NCBI GenBank assembly: GCA_033675265.1
Contig: JAUJYZ010001014.1
Location: 229,001 to 293,000, forward strand
Direction of reading: 5' to 3'
Length of the DNA stretch: 64,000 bases
Source: Actinostola sp. cb2023
Lineage: Eukaryota > Cnidaria > Anthozoa > Actiniaria > Actinostolidae
How positions within the stretch are numbered: position 1 is the first letter of the stretch; every line of letters begins with the position of its first letter. Below are positions 12,085 through 23,041 of this stretch, one piece after another. The notes under the pieces are model-generated. The model saw only the letters and a list, made by a program, of their open reading frames with translations, was not told the origin of the DNA and did not search any database. The position numbers and the translations under genes are program-made.

Positions 12085-12769
12085 AAAACTTAAAGAAAAC
12101 CTGGAAAAATGTCCACAGAACAGCAAAGAGAATGCTTGGATACCGCATGATCATGGCGCGATATGGTCACGGTATGGTTCGCGGTAGAGCATTCGAAAAC
12201 AACTCTATGTGAAGTTAGTGTAGTGGTGTTATAAACGACGATAAGATGATCATACGAGTGAGTAGCGTGGCTGATACTAAATAGAAGCGTGGTTGCTTTA
12301 TAAGTTATGTTTATAATCATAAAATCCATAAACTGAGTGAAAAATATCGCAGATCACCAAGTAAAATGGACTTGTTTCTTGGACTTGTTGAAAGGGCCAC
12401 CAGTGAATTCACACCTTTGTTTTAGCAAAAGGCATCCAAGAACAAAACACTTTCTGACGGACAAAAATCACAGTTTGAGCTTTGCTTCACTTTAAAAATA
12501 GTAAAGCATGTAATTAAAAGACTTAGAGCAAGTTTAAATCAGCCAGCTGGACTATTCTCTTCGTCTGTCATGCCTTCTTGTTTCTCTTGCTCTCAGCAAA
12601 TCAAGATGGCTCCCTCGTTTGTTGTTGTTTTGCGATTGTTATAAACCCACACAATAAAGCACCTAACTGTTTGAGAGAAGAAATCATGCTTAAGTTAATC
12701 GTTTGAATTACCAGTCGATTGTCGTGGTTAACTGATGAACTTCATTTCAGATAGTATTTTACGGCAAGC

Positions 12770-13411
12770 ATGATGGGAAGAGCGAGGGGACGCAGTAGAA
12801 GAGGAGGGAGGACAGATGCGCCGCCGCCAGGCGCAGAGGCGCGAAGACCTGAAGAAATCTCATCTAGGCCTCCCGATGCTGCTCCTGTTGTGCGAGGAAG
12901 GGTCAGGGGCCCACCAACCGATTCAGCTCCAACACCCACTGCACAAACTGCTCCGCCAACTGAAGCACTACAGAAAATGGACGTCAGCGAACGTGAACCT
13001 TCCCAAGCACGTGGAGAGAGGAAAGGAGGAAGATTCAGGGAACCTGTTACTAGGCCAGCCGGTCTTGATAAGAAAGGTTCTGCTGGAACAGTGATAGCTT
13101 TATCCTTCAATTGCTTTTTGTTGGAAACTAGAGCAGACTTTGTTATTTATCAATACAACTTCAGCTTCTCCCCTGAAGTTGACTCGAAAAAAGTGAAATT
13201 TGGGCTCATGTTTTCACAAGAAGAACTAATTGGCAAAGTTCGAGCGTTTGATGGCATGTCCATGTTCCTACCAAGGAAACTTCCTGATCCAGTGAGCAAG
13301 ATACCAATGATTCGAGGAAGAAGAGACAATCCCGATGGTGAGGCCGTGGAGATAGTCATTACCCTTACCAATGAACTGCCACAGGATCAATTCAGTAACA
13401 AAGAAGTTTAA
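12770..13411 (+). CDS. Piwi-like N-terminal protein, copy 10 (intact, 213 aa)
   Basis: This intact copy has Arg90, Leu171 and the acaccc marker, like copies 2 and 4. It is preceded by a ctgtcatg spacer and followed by a gacgataag spacer, so copy 10 plus its 3' spacer match copy 2 plus its 3' spacer, eight units away. Confidence 0.7.
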   Translation: MMGRARGRSRRGGRTDAPPPGAEARRPEEISSRPPDAAPVVRGRVRGPPTDSAPTPTAQTAPPTEALQKMDVSEREPSQARGERKGGRFREPVTRPAGLDKKGSAGTVIALSFNCFLLETRADFVIYQYNFSFSPEVDSKKVKFGLMFSQEELIGKVRAFDGMSMFLPRKLPDPVSKIPMIRGRRDNPDGEAVEIVITLTNELPQDQFSNKEV

Positions 13412-14096
13412 AAAACTTAAAGAAAACCTGGAAAAATGTCCACAGAACAGCAAAGAGAATGCTTGGATACCGCATGATCATGGCGCGATATGGTCACGGT
13501 ATGGTTCGCGGTAGAGCATTCGAAAACAACTCTATGTGAAGTTAGTGTAGTGGTGTTATAAACGACGATAAGATGATCATACGAGTGAGTAGCGTGGCTG
13601 ATACTAAATAGAAGCGTGGTTGCTTTATAAGTTATGTTTATAATCATAAAATCCATAAACTGAGTGAAAAATATCGCAGATCACCAAGTAAAATGGACTT
13701 GTTTCTTGGACTTGTTGAAAGGGCCACCAGTGAATTCACACCTTTGTTTTAGCAAAAGGCATCCAAGAACAAAACACTTTCTGACGGACAAAAATCACAG
13801 TTTGAGCTTTGCTTCACTTTAAAAATAGTAAAGCATGTAATTAAAAGACTTAGAGCAAGTTTAAATCAGCCAGCTGGACTATTCTCTTCGTCTTTCATGC
13901 CTTCTTGTTTCTCTTGCTCTCAGCAAATCAAGATGGCTCCCTCGTTTGTTGTTGTTTTGCGATTGTTATAAACCCACACAATAAAGCACCTAACTGTTTG
14001 AGAGAAGAAATCATGCTTAAGTTAATCGTTTGAATTACCAGTCGATTGTCGTGGTTAACTGATGAACTTCATTTCAGATAGTATTTTACGGCAAGC

Positions 14097-14738
14097 ATGA
14101 TGGGAAGAGCGAGGGGACGCAGTAGAAGAGGAGGGAGGACAGATGCGCCGCCGCCAGGCGCAGAGGCGCGAAGACCTGAAGAAATCTCATCTAGGCCTCC
14201 CGATGCTGCTCCTGTTGTGCGAGGAAGGGTCAGGGGCCCACCAACCGATTCAGCTCCAACACCTACTGCACAAACTGCTCCGCCAACTGAAGCACTACAG
14301 AAAATGGACGTCAGCGAACGTGAACCTTCCCAAGCACGTGGAGAGAGGAAAGGAGGAAGATTCAGCGAACCTGTTACTAGGCCAGCCGGTCTTGATAAGA
14401 AAGGTTCTGCTGGAACAGTGATAGCTTTATCCTTCAATTGCTTTTTGTTGGAAACTAGAGCAGACTTTGTTATTTATCAATACAACTTCAGCTTCTCCCC
14501 TGAAGTTGACTCGAAAAAAGTGAAATTTGGGCTCATGTTTTCACAAGAAGAACTAATTGGCAAAGTTCGAGCGTTTGATGGCATGTCCATGTTCCTACCA
14601 AGGAAACATCCTGATCCAGTGAGCAAGATACCAATGATTCGAGGAAGAAGAGACAATCCCGATGGTGAGGCCGTGGAGATAGTCATTACCCTTACCAATG
14701 AACTGCCACAGGATCAATTCAGTAACAAAGAAGTTTAA
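14097..14738 (+). CDS. Piwi-like N-terminal protein, copy 11 (intact, 213 aa)
   Basis: This intact copy has Ser90 and His171, the same unusual pair as copy 3. It sits eight units (10628 bp) downstream of that copy. Confidence 0.7.
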   Translation: MMGRARGRSRRGGRTDAPPPGAEARRPEEISSRPPDAAPVVRGRVRGPPTDSAPTPTAQTAPPTEALQKMDVSEREPSQARGERKGGRFSEPVTRPAGLDKKGSAGTVIALSFNCFLLETRADFVIYQYNFSFSPEVDSKKVKFGLMFSQEELIGKVRAFDGMSMFLPRKHPDPVSKIPMIRGRRDNPDGEAVEIVITLTNELPQDQFSNKEV

Positions 14739-15425
14739 AAAACTTAAAGAAAACCTGGAAAAATGTCCACAGAACAGCAAAGAGAATGCTTGGATACCGC
14801 ATGATCATGGCGCGATATGGTCACGGTATGGTTCGCGGTAGAGCATTCGAAAACAACTCTTATGTGAAGTTAGTGTAGTGGTGTTATAAACGACGATCAA
14901 GATGATCATACGAGTGAGTAGCGTGGCTGATACTAAATAGAAGCGTGGTTGCTTTATAAGTTATGTTTATAATCATAAAATCCATAAACTGAGTGAAAAA
15001 TATCGCAGATCACCAAGTAAAATGGACTTGTTTCTTGGACTTGTTGAAAGGGCCACCAGTGAATTCACACCTTTGTTTTAGCAAAAGGCATCCAAGAACA
15101 AAACACTTTCTGACGGACAAAAATCACAGTTTGAGCTTTGCTTCACTTTAAAAATAGTAAAGCATGTAATTAAAAGACTTAGAGCAAGTTTAAATCAGCC
15201 AGCTGGACTATTCTCTTCGTCTGTCATGCCTTCTTGTTTCTCTTGCTCTCAGCAAATCAAGATGGCTCCCTCGTTTGTTGTTGTTTTGCGATTGTTATAA
15301 ACCCACACAATAAAGCACCTAACTGTTTGAGAGAAGAAATCATGCTTAAGTTAATCGTTTGAATTACCAGTCGATTGTCGTGGTTAACTGATGAACTTCA
15401 TTTCAGATAGTATTTTACGGCAAGC

Positions 15426-16067
15426 ATGATGGGAAGAGCGAGGGGACGCAGTAGAAGAGGAGGGAGGACAGATGCGCCGCCGCCAGGCGCAGAGGCGCGA
15501 AGACCTGAAGAAATCTCATCTAGGCCTCCCGATGCTGCTCCTGTTGTGCGAGGAAGGGTCAGGGGCCCACCAACCGATTCAGCTCCAACACCTACTGCAC
15601 AAACTGCTCCGCCAACTGAAGCACTACAGAAAATGGACGTCAGCGAACGTGAACCTTCCCAAGCACGTGGAGAGAGGAAAGGAGGAAGATTCAGCGAACC
15701 TGTTGCTAGGCCAGCCGGTCTTGATAAGAAAGGTTCTGCTGGAACAGTGATAGCTTTATCCTCCAATTGCTTTTTGTTGGAAACTAGAGCAGACTTTGTT
15801 ATTTATCAATACAACTTCAGCTTCTCCCCTGAAGTTGACTCGAAAAAAGTGAAATTTGGGCTCATGTTTTCACAAGAAGAACTAATTGGCAAAGTTCGAG
15901 CGTTTGATGGCATGTCCATGTTCCTACCAAGGAAACTTCCTGATCCAGTGAGCAAGATAACAATGATTCGAGGAAGAAGAGACAATCCCGATGGTGAGGC
16001 CGTGGAGATAGTCATTACCCTTACCAATGAACTGCCACAGGATCAATTCAGTAACAAAGAAGTTTAA
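15426..16067 (+). CDS. Piwi-like N-terminal protein, copy 12 (edge copy, 213 aa)
   Basis: The frame is open, but this is the most divergent copy. It carries Thr94 to Ala, Phe113 to Ser inside the conserved core, and Pro179 to Thr. Being last in the array, it would be expected to escape homogenisation by unequal exchange, and these private changes fit that. The following spacer is cut after about 60 nt by the Gypsy fragment. Confidence 0.68.
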   Translation: MMGRARGRSRRGGRTDAPPPGAEARRPEEISSRPPDAAPVVRGRVRGPPTDSAPTPTAQTAPPTEALQKMDVSEREPSQARGERKGGRFSEPVARPAGLDKKGSAGTVIALSSNCFLLETRADFVIYQYNFSFSPEVDSKKVKFGLMFSQEELIGKVRAFDGMSMFLPRKLPDPVSKITMIRGRRDNPDGEAVEIVITLTNELPQDQFSNKEV

Positions 16068-16126
16068 AAAACTTAAAGAAAACCTGGAAAAATGTCCACA
16101 GAACAGCAAAGAGAATGCTTGGATAC

Positions 16127-16491
16127 GGCATGTTGCATTTTCCTTCCCAGGGATGTGCGTCATAGTGAAATCCAGATTATGTATTTTCATTACCATTTTT
16201 TCGATTCTTGGAGGTAGTTTTGCTTGTGGGTTGTTGAACAAGGGAAGGAAGGGTTTGTAATATGTGGCAATTTTGAAGTGCTTTCCACCTAGCAGGTACA
16301 TTTGCAGTCTTGATGTTGTAAATTCTACTGATAGGGCCTCTCGTTCTATTTGTGAGTATCTGCTCTTCGTGTCTGTCAGGGTGCGGCTCACGTAGTGGAC
16401 CGGCTGGTATCCATGTTGGGTCTTTTGGAAGAGTCCCCCTCCGAGTTCTGTGGGGCTGCCGTCACATATGAGATCGATCCAAGTGTGAACG
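16127..16491 (-). pseudogene. Ty3/Gypsy RNase H fragment
   Basis: The minus-strand frame reads about 110 residues of a Gypsy-type RNase H. Landmarks are HYVSRTLTDTKSRYSQIE, REALSVEF and the IPGKEN motif near its end, with GGGLFQKTQHGYQPVHYV just upstream. No RT or integrase flanks it. It abuts the Piwi array exactly at 16127, so it marks either an insertion into the array or the breakpoint where amplification ended. Its sequence differs from the complete Gypsy element at 46-53 kb, so it comes from another family. Confidence 0.85.
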
Positions 16492-18304
16492 CAAGCGAGC
16501 TATATAGAAGTGGACTATGTTAATATATTTACAAATAGCTAAATTATATAGTAACATTTTAATACATATCTTTTATTTAATATTCCCCGTAGGGCTTGTT
16601 GATCAAAATTTTCATTTATAAAGAAATGCGAAAATAGACGGTCAGAATATCTCGAGCGTTTTGTTGTACTGATGGTTATTGAAGAACGCGCTAAATTGGA
16701 GATCTTGAAGAAATGGAAAGTCATTCTAACTCCAGTAGTGAAATGAGGAAAAGGCTAAGCTGTCGTAGTCATAGCCAAATTCCTGAGCCAAACGATATTG
16801 TGAACTCAACTCTATTTCAGAAGAGAAGGACCAAGGTGTTCTCATCCAAGAACAATCGAAACCACGCCCAAAATGCAGATTGAATATTTCATGGTGACAA
16901 ATTCACAGCGTTGACTCCAAAGTCTTTCAGGAAAACCAGGTTCATAAAGATCGGTAGAGAGTTTTATTGGAAGGTGTAACTCCAAGCAGACGAAAGCAAA
17001 TATCAACAGCAGATGAGAAAACTTTGAACGCTAACAAGTGAGAAGTAAAGAAAGTCACAGTCTAAAAATATAAATAATGGCCTTATTTTTGGTTTGAATT
17101 GAATGATAAATATATTCAGTCGAAACTTGAAAAAGGTAGTATCTAATTTGACATGAATATAACCAACGATGAATTTTTGCAATTATTGGATGCAAATATA
17201 TGAATATTAAACTTACAAATAGCATTTCATATATAGCTAATTGCATAATCGTTTTCGGATTGAAAATCATGAAATATATGATCAAAAGCAATTCTAGGAA
17301 ATTAAAACTCAAATAATACCGTCAAATCATCGACCTTTTTATACAGACTTGTAGGATCTTAGTTAAATAGCTGATATTCCTTCAAAACTACGAGAACATT
17401 GAATATATCTGTATGTAATGCGGCTCATAAAGTCATTATTTGAAATTAATTGTGTTGTTACGTCATATGTTTCCATAATGAGGTCGCTTGGGTCATTTTG
17501 GCGGTAAAAAGTTACATGTAGCCACTTCGGTCGTGTTCCGGGGACACTCCCTTTTAAAAGGGGGTAGGGATGCTGATCGGAAATTTTTAAAGTGATCTTT
17601 AAAAGGGTACGGAGTCTTGCCTTGTCGGGCGTGGCAGCGAATATTTTTACCGCTAAAAGGGACCAATTTAAAGAGTATTTATAATAGTATAAAAGACACT
17701 AGCATGAAACGTCTTTTACGCTTTCAAGTTTGAGAAAACGTTGTCATATCAAAGTTTTAGTTATTTTTAAAGTAAGATATTAAATATCGGTGTTGATTGA
17801 ATACCCTAAAAGTGACCTGAAAGCTCTATTTACAAACGGCTAGTTAAAAGTTAGTTTATGAATCTAAAAATAGTATTGAGATGGTTTGAAGCTGTGGATA
17901 ATTAATATATGTATTTTTAAAATTTGTCAGAAATTTCGAATACATGAAAAGAAGAATGAGTAGCACCGAAATGAAATCTATCAGGTTGAAGTCAGTATAT
18001 ACAGGAATATGTTTCGATATTTCAAATATAGAAAGTGCGTACTGAGAAGTGCTGACTGGCAAAGTACAGATATTTCAGAAACACAAATTTGGAATTCTCA
18101 TCAAAGTGACTCAAGTCTTACTTATACTTACTGAAAATAATTTATGGTTTCAGCATAGAAGAGGCATCATCGTTGATCTAAGATTGAAAGTTCAGCCTAA
18201 AGTGAAAAGTAAAAGTCCTGATGTTATTTTAGAGCACTAGAAAAATATTGAGAAACTATTTCGATAAACAAATTTTCAACTACAGTCGCAGGATATAAAT
18301 ATTC
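16492..18304. other. Gene-poor AT-rich stretch
   Basis: I see no convincing gene. An open stretch at about 16714-16883 (+) encodes some 55 polar residues without a recognisable family. A 15-bp inverted repeat (17496-17510 and 17644-17658, one mismatch; ttttggcggtaaaaa) brackets about 160 bp that includes a tttaaaaggg motif, and may be a small MITE. The rest is simple AT-rich sequence. Confidence 0.5.
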
Positions 18305-18895
18305 GTCAGCTTCGAAAATGGCGCGCGAAATTGGCAGACCGCTTTCGCCAGTCGGCGTTGGAAAAAAGGTGATATTTTAACACAACCGCCGCCCCGTTGA
18401 GGCGTGAAAATTGATGGATGTAAACGAAAAGTATCAGCTCACCCAAATCGCGAGAAATATTTGCAATATGAAATTTTTGACATTCCATGGTCACGTGACG
18501 TATTGAAGTGGAAAATGGGGTGATGGCTGTGATTTATTTCTGAAATCTGTTCGTGTAATATTGTTGCATTTGAGGTGCTGAACAATGATCCGTTTTGGAA
18601 TGGCTGTTTATCCTATTTTGCTAACGAGATAATCCACAAAATACGTCACGTGACTAAGTTCATTATTTATATTATTATAATTTTATCGTTAATTAAGAAC
18701 TATAGTCATTCGTTCCAAACTGATTATCATTTAGCTCTTTAAACTTAACTGTTTCACATAAAAATGTTTTCAAAATATAAAACAACCATCATCCCTTTGC
18801 AAATATCTGTTTTGATAGTCTTAAGGTCACGTGACTACCGAAAGCCAACACTGTCAATCTCAAAAAATAAAAAAACCGAAATGTGACGTTGGAAT

Positions 18896-19462
18896 GTCTT
18901 ACACATGTCTTAAAAAGTTTAATTGTTAATGTAATTGTTTGTGAAAATGGTTTGATTTTTGGGTATGGGCCGTAAATCGGATGAACAGCTCAGCGAAGAA
19001 AAAAAAATAATTGTGATAGAGTTATCGAAATCTGTCAAAAACAAGTTAGCGCTGGCAAGACTGTTTGAAATACCCAGAACAACTGTTACAAGACTTCTGA
19101 AATAAATACAAAGAACCGGCTCGATGAAAAACTTAACACGTAAAGATAGCCGATAATAATTTGCGGGGAGATATTAAAACGCTCTAGTTCGACAGTCCAA
19201 CGTGAATATATAACAGCAAAGCTATAAGAGGAACTATCAATACTATTTCAGCGAAAAATATAATCAGCGAACTCTGCCTTTGGAAGGGTATAGAAGGAGT
19301 TCTACCAAGAAGAATGTAAATAGTTAGAGAAGTGAATCAGAAAAACGAATTTCAGTGGTTCAAGAGAAAGAGAATCTGAACTGTAAATGACTAGAACCAA
19401 AAGCCAATGGATTTTCACAAATAATTACATCAAAAATAAACTTTTTAAGACATGTGTAAGAC
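18896..19462. repeat. 567-bp segment bounded by exact 26-bp inverted repeats
   Basis: The two termini are perfectly complementary over 26 nt, whereas the outer arms have diverged strongly. This suggests the inner unit is younger or that its ends are under constraint. It contains the transposase remnant. Confidence 0.7.
18965..19105 (+). pseudogene. Tc1-like transposase HTH remnant
   Basis: The start is ATG 18965. The 46-residue frame holds a helix-turn-helix of Tc1/pogo type (LALARLFEIPRTTVTRLL) and ends at TAA 19103. The following ~200 nt still resemble the second HTH of a Tc1-like transposase (KNLTRKDSR, then GYRRSSTKK) but with several stops and frame changes. The DDE catalytic region is missing. 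This is a dead remnant. Confidence 0.65.
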
Positions 19463-20795
19463 GTTCTGTCGTCCAAGATAACTGTTGTTGGAGTGGTGTT
19501 ATTACTACTTTTAGCTGATATTGCAAATATTTTTCGCGTTTTTGGTTAACTGGTACTGTTTGTTTACATTAATCATTTGTTCCTCTTTCAACAAGGCGGC
19601 TACGTTGAAATGTCGTATGTTTTCCCGCGTTGAAAAACGCTGGGATCGCGTCTGTAAATTTCGTGCACGATTTTCTAAACTGACCAGTACTTATGTCCTG
19701 TATTTCAAGCTACAGAGGCTAAGTGTGGCTAGAAATACTCGAAGCTTTCATTGCGTTCTTGACAAAGGTATTGTTAACAGAAGATCTGTCGCATTGCGAC
19801 ATGTGATAAGCGTCGAATCAAACAGGCATGATTTAAAACGAAGAGGAACACAGCGATACAGCTAACGAAATGACATAAGTATATCACCTACTTGAGTTGT
19901 AAAGATCTGAGAAGTTTCTTGTGTATTTTCGATGAGCTTGCAAACTGGGGTTATTCAATTCTGACGGTGGTTGCAGTTCAAATGAAACACATGTTATGTA
20001 TCCACATATCAGAGAGAGGTGTTCTTTTAGAAAATCGCCTTTGTGTCATTGACGAACGATGATAGAGGATCGAACTGAAGATTCTTTTGAATTATTGTGA
20101 TTCTAGTTGAGTTCTCTTCTTCAGAGAGCTAATGACTGTAATAAGGTATTGACACATCGGAATTCTTCCGCGAAGAAATGACACGATAACGTATTGACAG
20201 ATACTGAGAACGAGGCTGTGAAAAATGAGATTTCCATCTCTTTCGTTCAGAGTGGATGAAAGAAATCTCATTTCGACGCGGTATAACGGTGCTTGTTCAA
20301 ATTTAATCCAAGCGCAATGACGCTTTGCAATGTAACGGAATTTCTGAAGATACATGCGTATTATATTGGTCGTTGAGATTTGAGAATTGTATTATTTTGG
20401 CGGGAAAATGTTATGGTCAATATTAAGTTCTAAAACGTGTCTAGCTTTATCGTTAAACATGCCGTTTAATATTATTCAGTAACAGCTGGCATTGATCTAT
20501 GCATAAATACACATACAATTTGATATTCAAATTGGAATGTCCAGTATTTTCCAGTAAATGGTAAGCACCCCAGATGTTATTGGGGGTTTTCCGTTTCCAC
20601 TGCTTAGAAGTAGAGAAGCGAGGTTCTTTTTTCGCTCTTTTTAAAATTTATCTTTTCTACTTTTTCATGTCAGAGAAAAAAATTTGGTAAAACGATGGAA
20701 GATAATCTAAAATTTACCAAACAATCAGATTTTTAGAGCGCGACTATTTTACTAAAGAAAGATAAAGCCATTAGGGACCGGTCATTATTAATGAA

Positions 20796-20820
20796 GGGGG
20801 GGGGGGGGGGGGGGGGGGGG
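20796..20820. repeat. Poly-G tract (25 nt)
   Basis: This is an uninterrupted run of G preceded by aatgaa and followed by agaaatcgtgg. It could form a G-quadruplex on the plus strand. Length is uncertain because such runs are prone to assembly error. Confidence 0.95.
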
Positions 20821-21580
20821 AGAAATCGTGGAAGGGGTGCGGTGATTTTTTAAATAGGACAGCTAGGGGGTGGGTCATGATTAAAATAACTATCAGAAGG
20901 GGGGGTTATTGAATTTTCAAAATTAGGTCTAAATCAAGCTATAGAAATTAGGCCTATTAAAATTAATACGCAAAGGTATACTCTATATTATTATGAAACA
21001 AGCATGCTTTGGATACTCATTAAGTTTGATTGAAATAAACATTTTTTGTTTGTTTGTTTTTACAATTCAGATAAACATCTAATTCAATAGGGCTGCGCGG
21101 TTATGACGTCACAACAATTTAAACAAAGGTGTAACAGACAAACAAACTTGAATTTCACTTTCAGCAGACAATTTTCATTGCTCATCGAAGTAATTATTTG
21201 TTTAATCGAATTATTATTCTAAAATTAGCTGAAAGATATAAAGTCGGTTCGTACGATATTCAACACGGTAATGCTGAACACAATGTTTGTGTGAGTCTTG
21301 AAGCTATTTTTAGAATTAACGCGCTGCCCTATTAATTGGTTAGTCAATCTTGACTCACAAAGATACGACCCCAGAGAATCATGAGAGATAATGTTTACCA
21401 AGTCTTTCTATCTGATCAACTCCCAGACATTTCGACAAGAAATTCAGCCATTTCATTCTAAAAGTCACTTGACTTTGGTTCATCGCAATGTTCTTGTTTA
21501 GTACAAGACGTTCATGAAGAACATTGTGCAAAATCCCCGCCCCTGGGACACAGGTTCTTACAAATCCCTGGGGTATGCCC

Positions 21581-21602
21581 GGGGGGGGGGGGGGGGGGGG
21601 GG
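21581..21602. repeat. Poly-G tract (22 nt)
   Basis: This is an uninterrupted run of G after a gtatgccc sequence and before tggggatgg. It resembles the tract 0.8 kb upstream and the poly-C tract at 37260. Confidence 0.95.
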
Positions 21603-22458
21603 TGGGGATGGTAACAGCTGGAATTGATCCATACATTGCGATCGGACGGTTGGAATTGAAAGTCCGGAAAACTCGCGCTTTTGTTTCAGGCTAGTTAATA
21701 AATATGGTTTCAGATAATCCGCCAACTTTTTCCGCTCTGTTTTGTATGTGATTTCTGTAAGGAATTTATGCATACCTAATAATAATAAATATTTATAAAG
21801 CGCTCATACGAAAGTTCTGAGCGCTGAATACAAAGATATATAAAAAAATATATATAAAAATAAAAATAAAAATATGTATATAATAAAAATATTTATACCT
21901 ACCAAAATATGCACGTAATTTCACGTGAACATAACTTTCGTTTATTTAAGCTGTTCATGATTGTTATTCTTTGTGTTGAAAGCTATTGATTAGGGTCGTA
22001 TTTCTGGCAAATATAATCTGTCTATGATCCATAACTAACGAGGACTGAAATCTTTGAAGAATTAGCAGACATGACTTGAGATGCATGAAAACATGAAAAT
22101 TACTGAAGCGATTGTTTTAAGCACCCCGTGCACTGCCGTGAGTACGGGCCTGTGGATAGCGCTAGAAAAGTAAATAGTTCCAGCTGAGTAATCCGAACCG
22201 CCGAGTGAACGTTGACGAAGTGTCTAGTCTTTCTGAAACACGAAACATGAAACATGAACACCTGGTAAACAGCATATGATCTGTTAGTTTATATTACGAC
22301 TGAGTTGTCGATAAATGACATATGAGAATGAACAGGGGACTTGCACGAATAGAAATACTGTATTTCAACGTTGTCAAAGTTAAAACAGCAATTCACATTG
22401 AAAGTTTTCAATTCAGAGAATACAGTTCAATAACTTTGTCAAAACTGTTGATTATGAG

Positions 22459-23041
22459 CGCGTTCACATTAGGACTTTCTAGCTAGCTAAAGACCGGTTT
22501 AGCTAGCTAAGTCGATAACCCCAGTGTGAACGCGTTTTTCTAGCTAGCTAAAACATAGCTCATTATCTCCGTTCACATTGGTAATATTGACCGGAAACAG
22601 GCAAATTTCAAACCATGTCGGGTCATGGTTTAAACTCTGGAAACTTGCTAATGGTGTTGGTTTTGACAGATTTATTTTTCCTAAATGTCAATCGCGCGTC
22701 CTTAGCCGCAGGGTCACATTTCACGGTTGGGTTTTATTCGTGTTTGAAGACAGCAAACTTTGTTTCTTCTCTCTTCATTGTTTTAGATTCGTTACTTATA
22801 TCTATTATTCACTCCTCGTTTACTTGGATCAATCAAGAAATCAGAAAAGTTAGTTGTTTATAACCGCCAAAATTTCAAATAACAGATATTGGATTACTAT
22901 TGTTCAGTAGTAATAAGCTTGAATATTAACAATGTGAACATGCATAAAAGGTTAACTAGCTAATTCTTCAAACACGATGATAGATGAACAAACACGTATA
23001 TGAGCTTAGCTAGCTAACTTTCGCTGTAGTCTGAACGCACT
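22459..23041. mobile_element. Palindromic MITE cluster (agctagct family)
   Basis: 22459-22533 is a near-palindrome of 75 bp. It begins cgcgttcac, ends gtgaacgcg, and has tagctagctaa arms around a central accggt. A related half follows at 22535-22590, and another inverted half ends at 23041 (ttagctagctaac ... tctgaacgcac). The ~590-bp span between the outermost halves could be one element with imperfect TIRs, but no target duplication is certain. ORFs inside (22615-22863) lack any recognisable feature. Confidence 0.55.

Larger units (their letters stand above)
1..16126 (+). repeat. Tandem array of ~1.33-kb Piwi N-exon units
   Basis: Twelve complete ORF starts lie at 815, 2142, 3469, 4801, 6128, 7457, 8789, 10116, 11444, 12770, 14097 and 15426, so the period is 1326-1332 bp. 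A thirteenth, partial unit fills the left edge. Units differ by only a few substitutions and 1-5 nt indels, which means recent amplification or ongoing homogenisation. The left end lies outside the window. The right end is sharp at about 16127, where unit sequence passes into a Gypsy fragment. Each unit is about 640 nt of ORF plus about 690 nt of non-coding spacer. The array is seen directly; how it arose is inference. Confidence 0.95.
18305..19684. mobile_element. Decayed Tc1/mariner-like element inside long inverted repeats
   Basis: Arms 18305-18470 and 19517-19684 are inverted copies of each other at very roughly 65-70 percent by eye (shared core atattgcaaatatt near the inner ends). Inside them, 18896-18921 and 19437-19462 form an exact 26-bp inverted repeat containing ttacacatgtcttaaaaag. 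Between those lies a transposase remnant. The motif cacgtgac recurs at about 18492, 18646 and 18829. Either one element has long TIRs with internal repeats, or a young MITE-like element is nested in an older one. No clear TA duplication is visible. Confidence 0.6.
19685..22458. other. Non-coding stretch with two poly-G tracts
   Basis: I find no supported gene. Poly-G tracts lie at 20796-20820 (25 G) and 21581-21602 (22 G). An acagctgg.attgat motif occurs before the first tract (20483) and after the second (21611). An AT-rich taaaaata run is at 21830-21890. Apparent Pro-rich minus-strand ORFs at 21.4-21.8 kb come from the poly-G tract. Confidence 0.6.

Noticed and set aside
1..16126. CRISPR-like array
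   Set aside because: The period is 1.3 kb and the whole unit repeats; there are no short repeats with variable spacers, and the DNA is animal.
19521..19865. 114-residue plus-strand ORF
   Set aside because: Its first half is the translated inverted-repeat arm of the Tc1-like element (same as the minus-strand ORF at 18306-18494), not a protein.
21379..21773. Pro-rich minus-strand ORFs
   Set aside because: Produced by translation of the poly-G tract.
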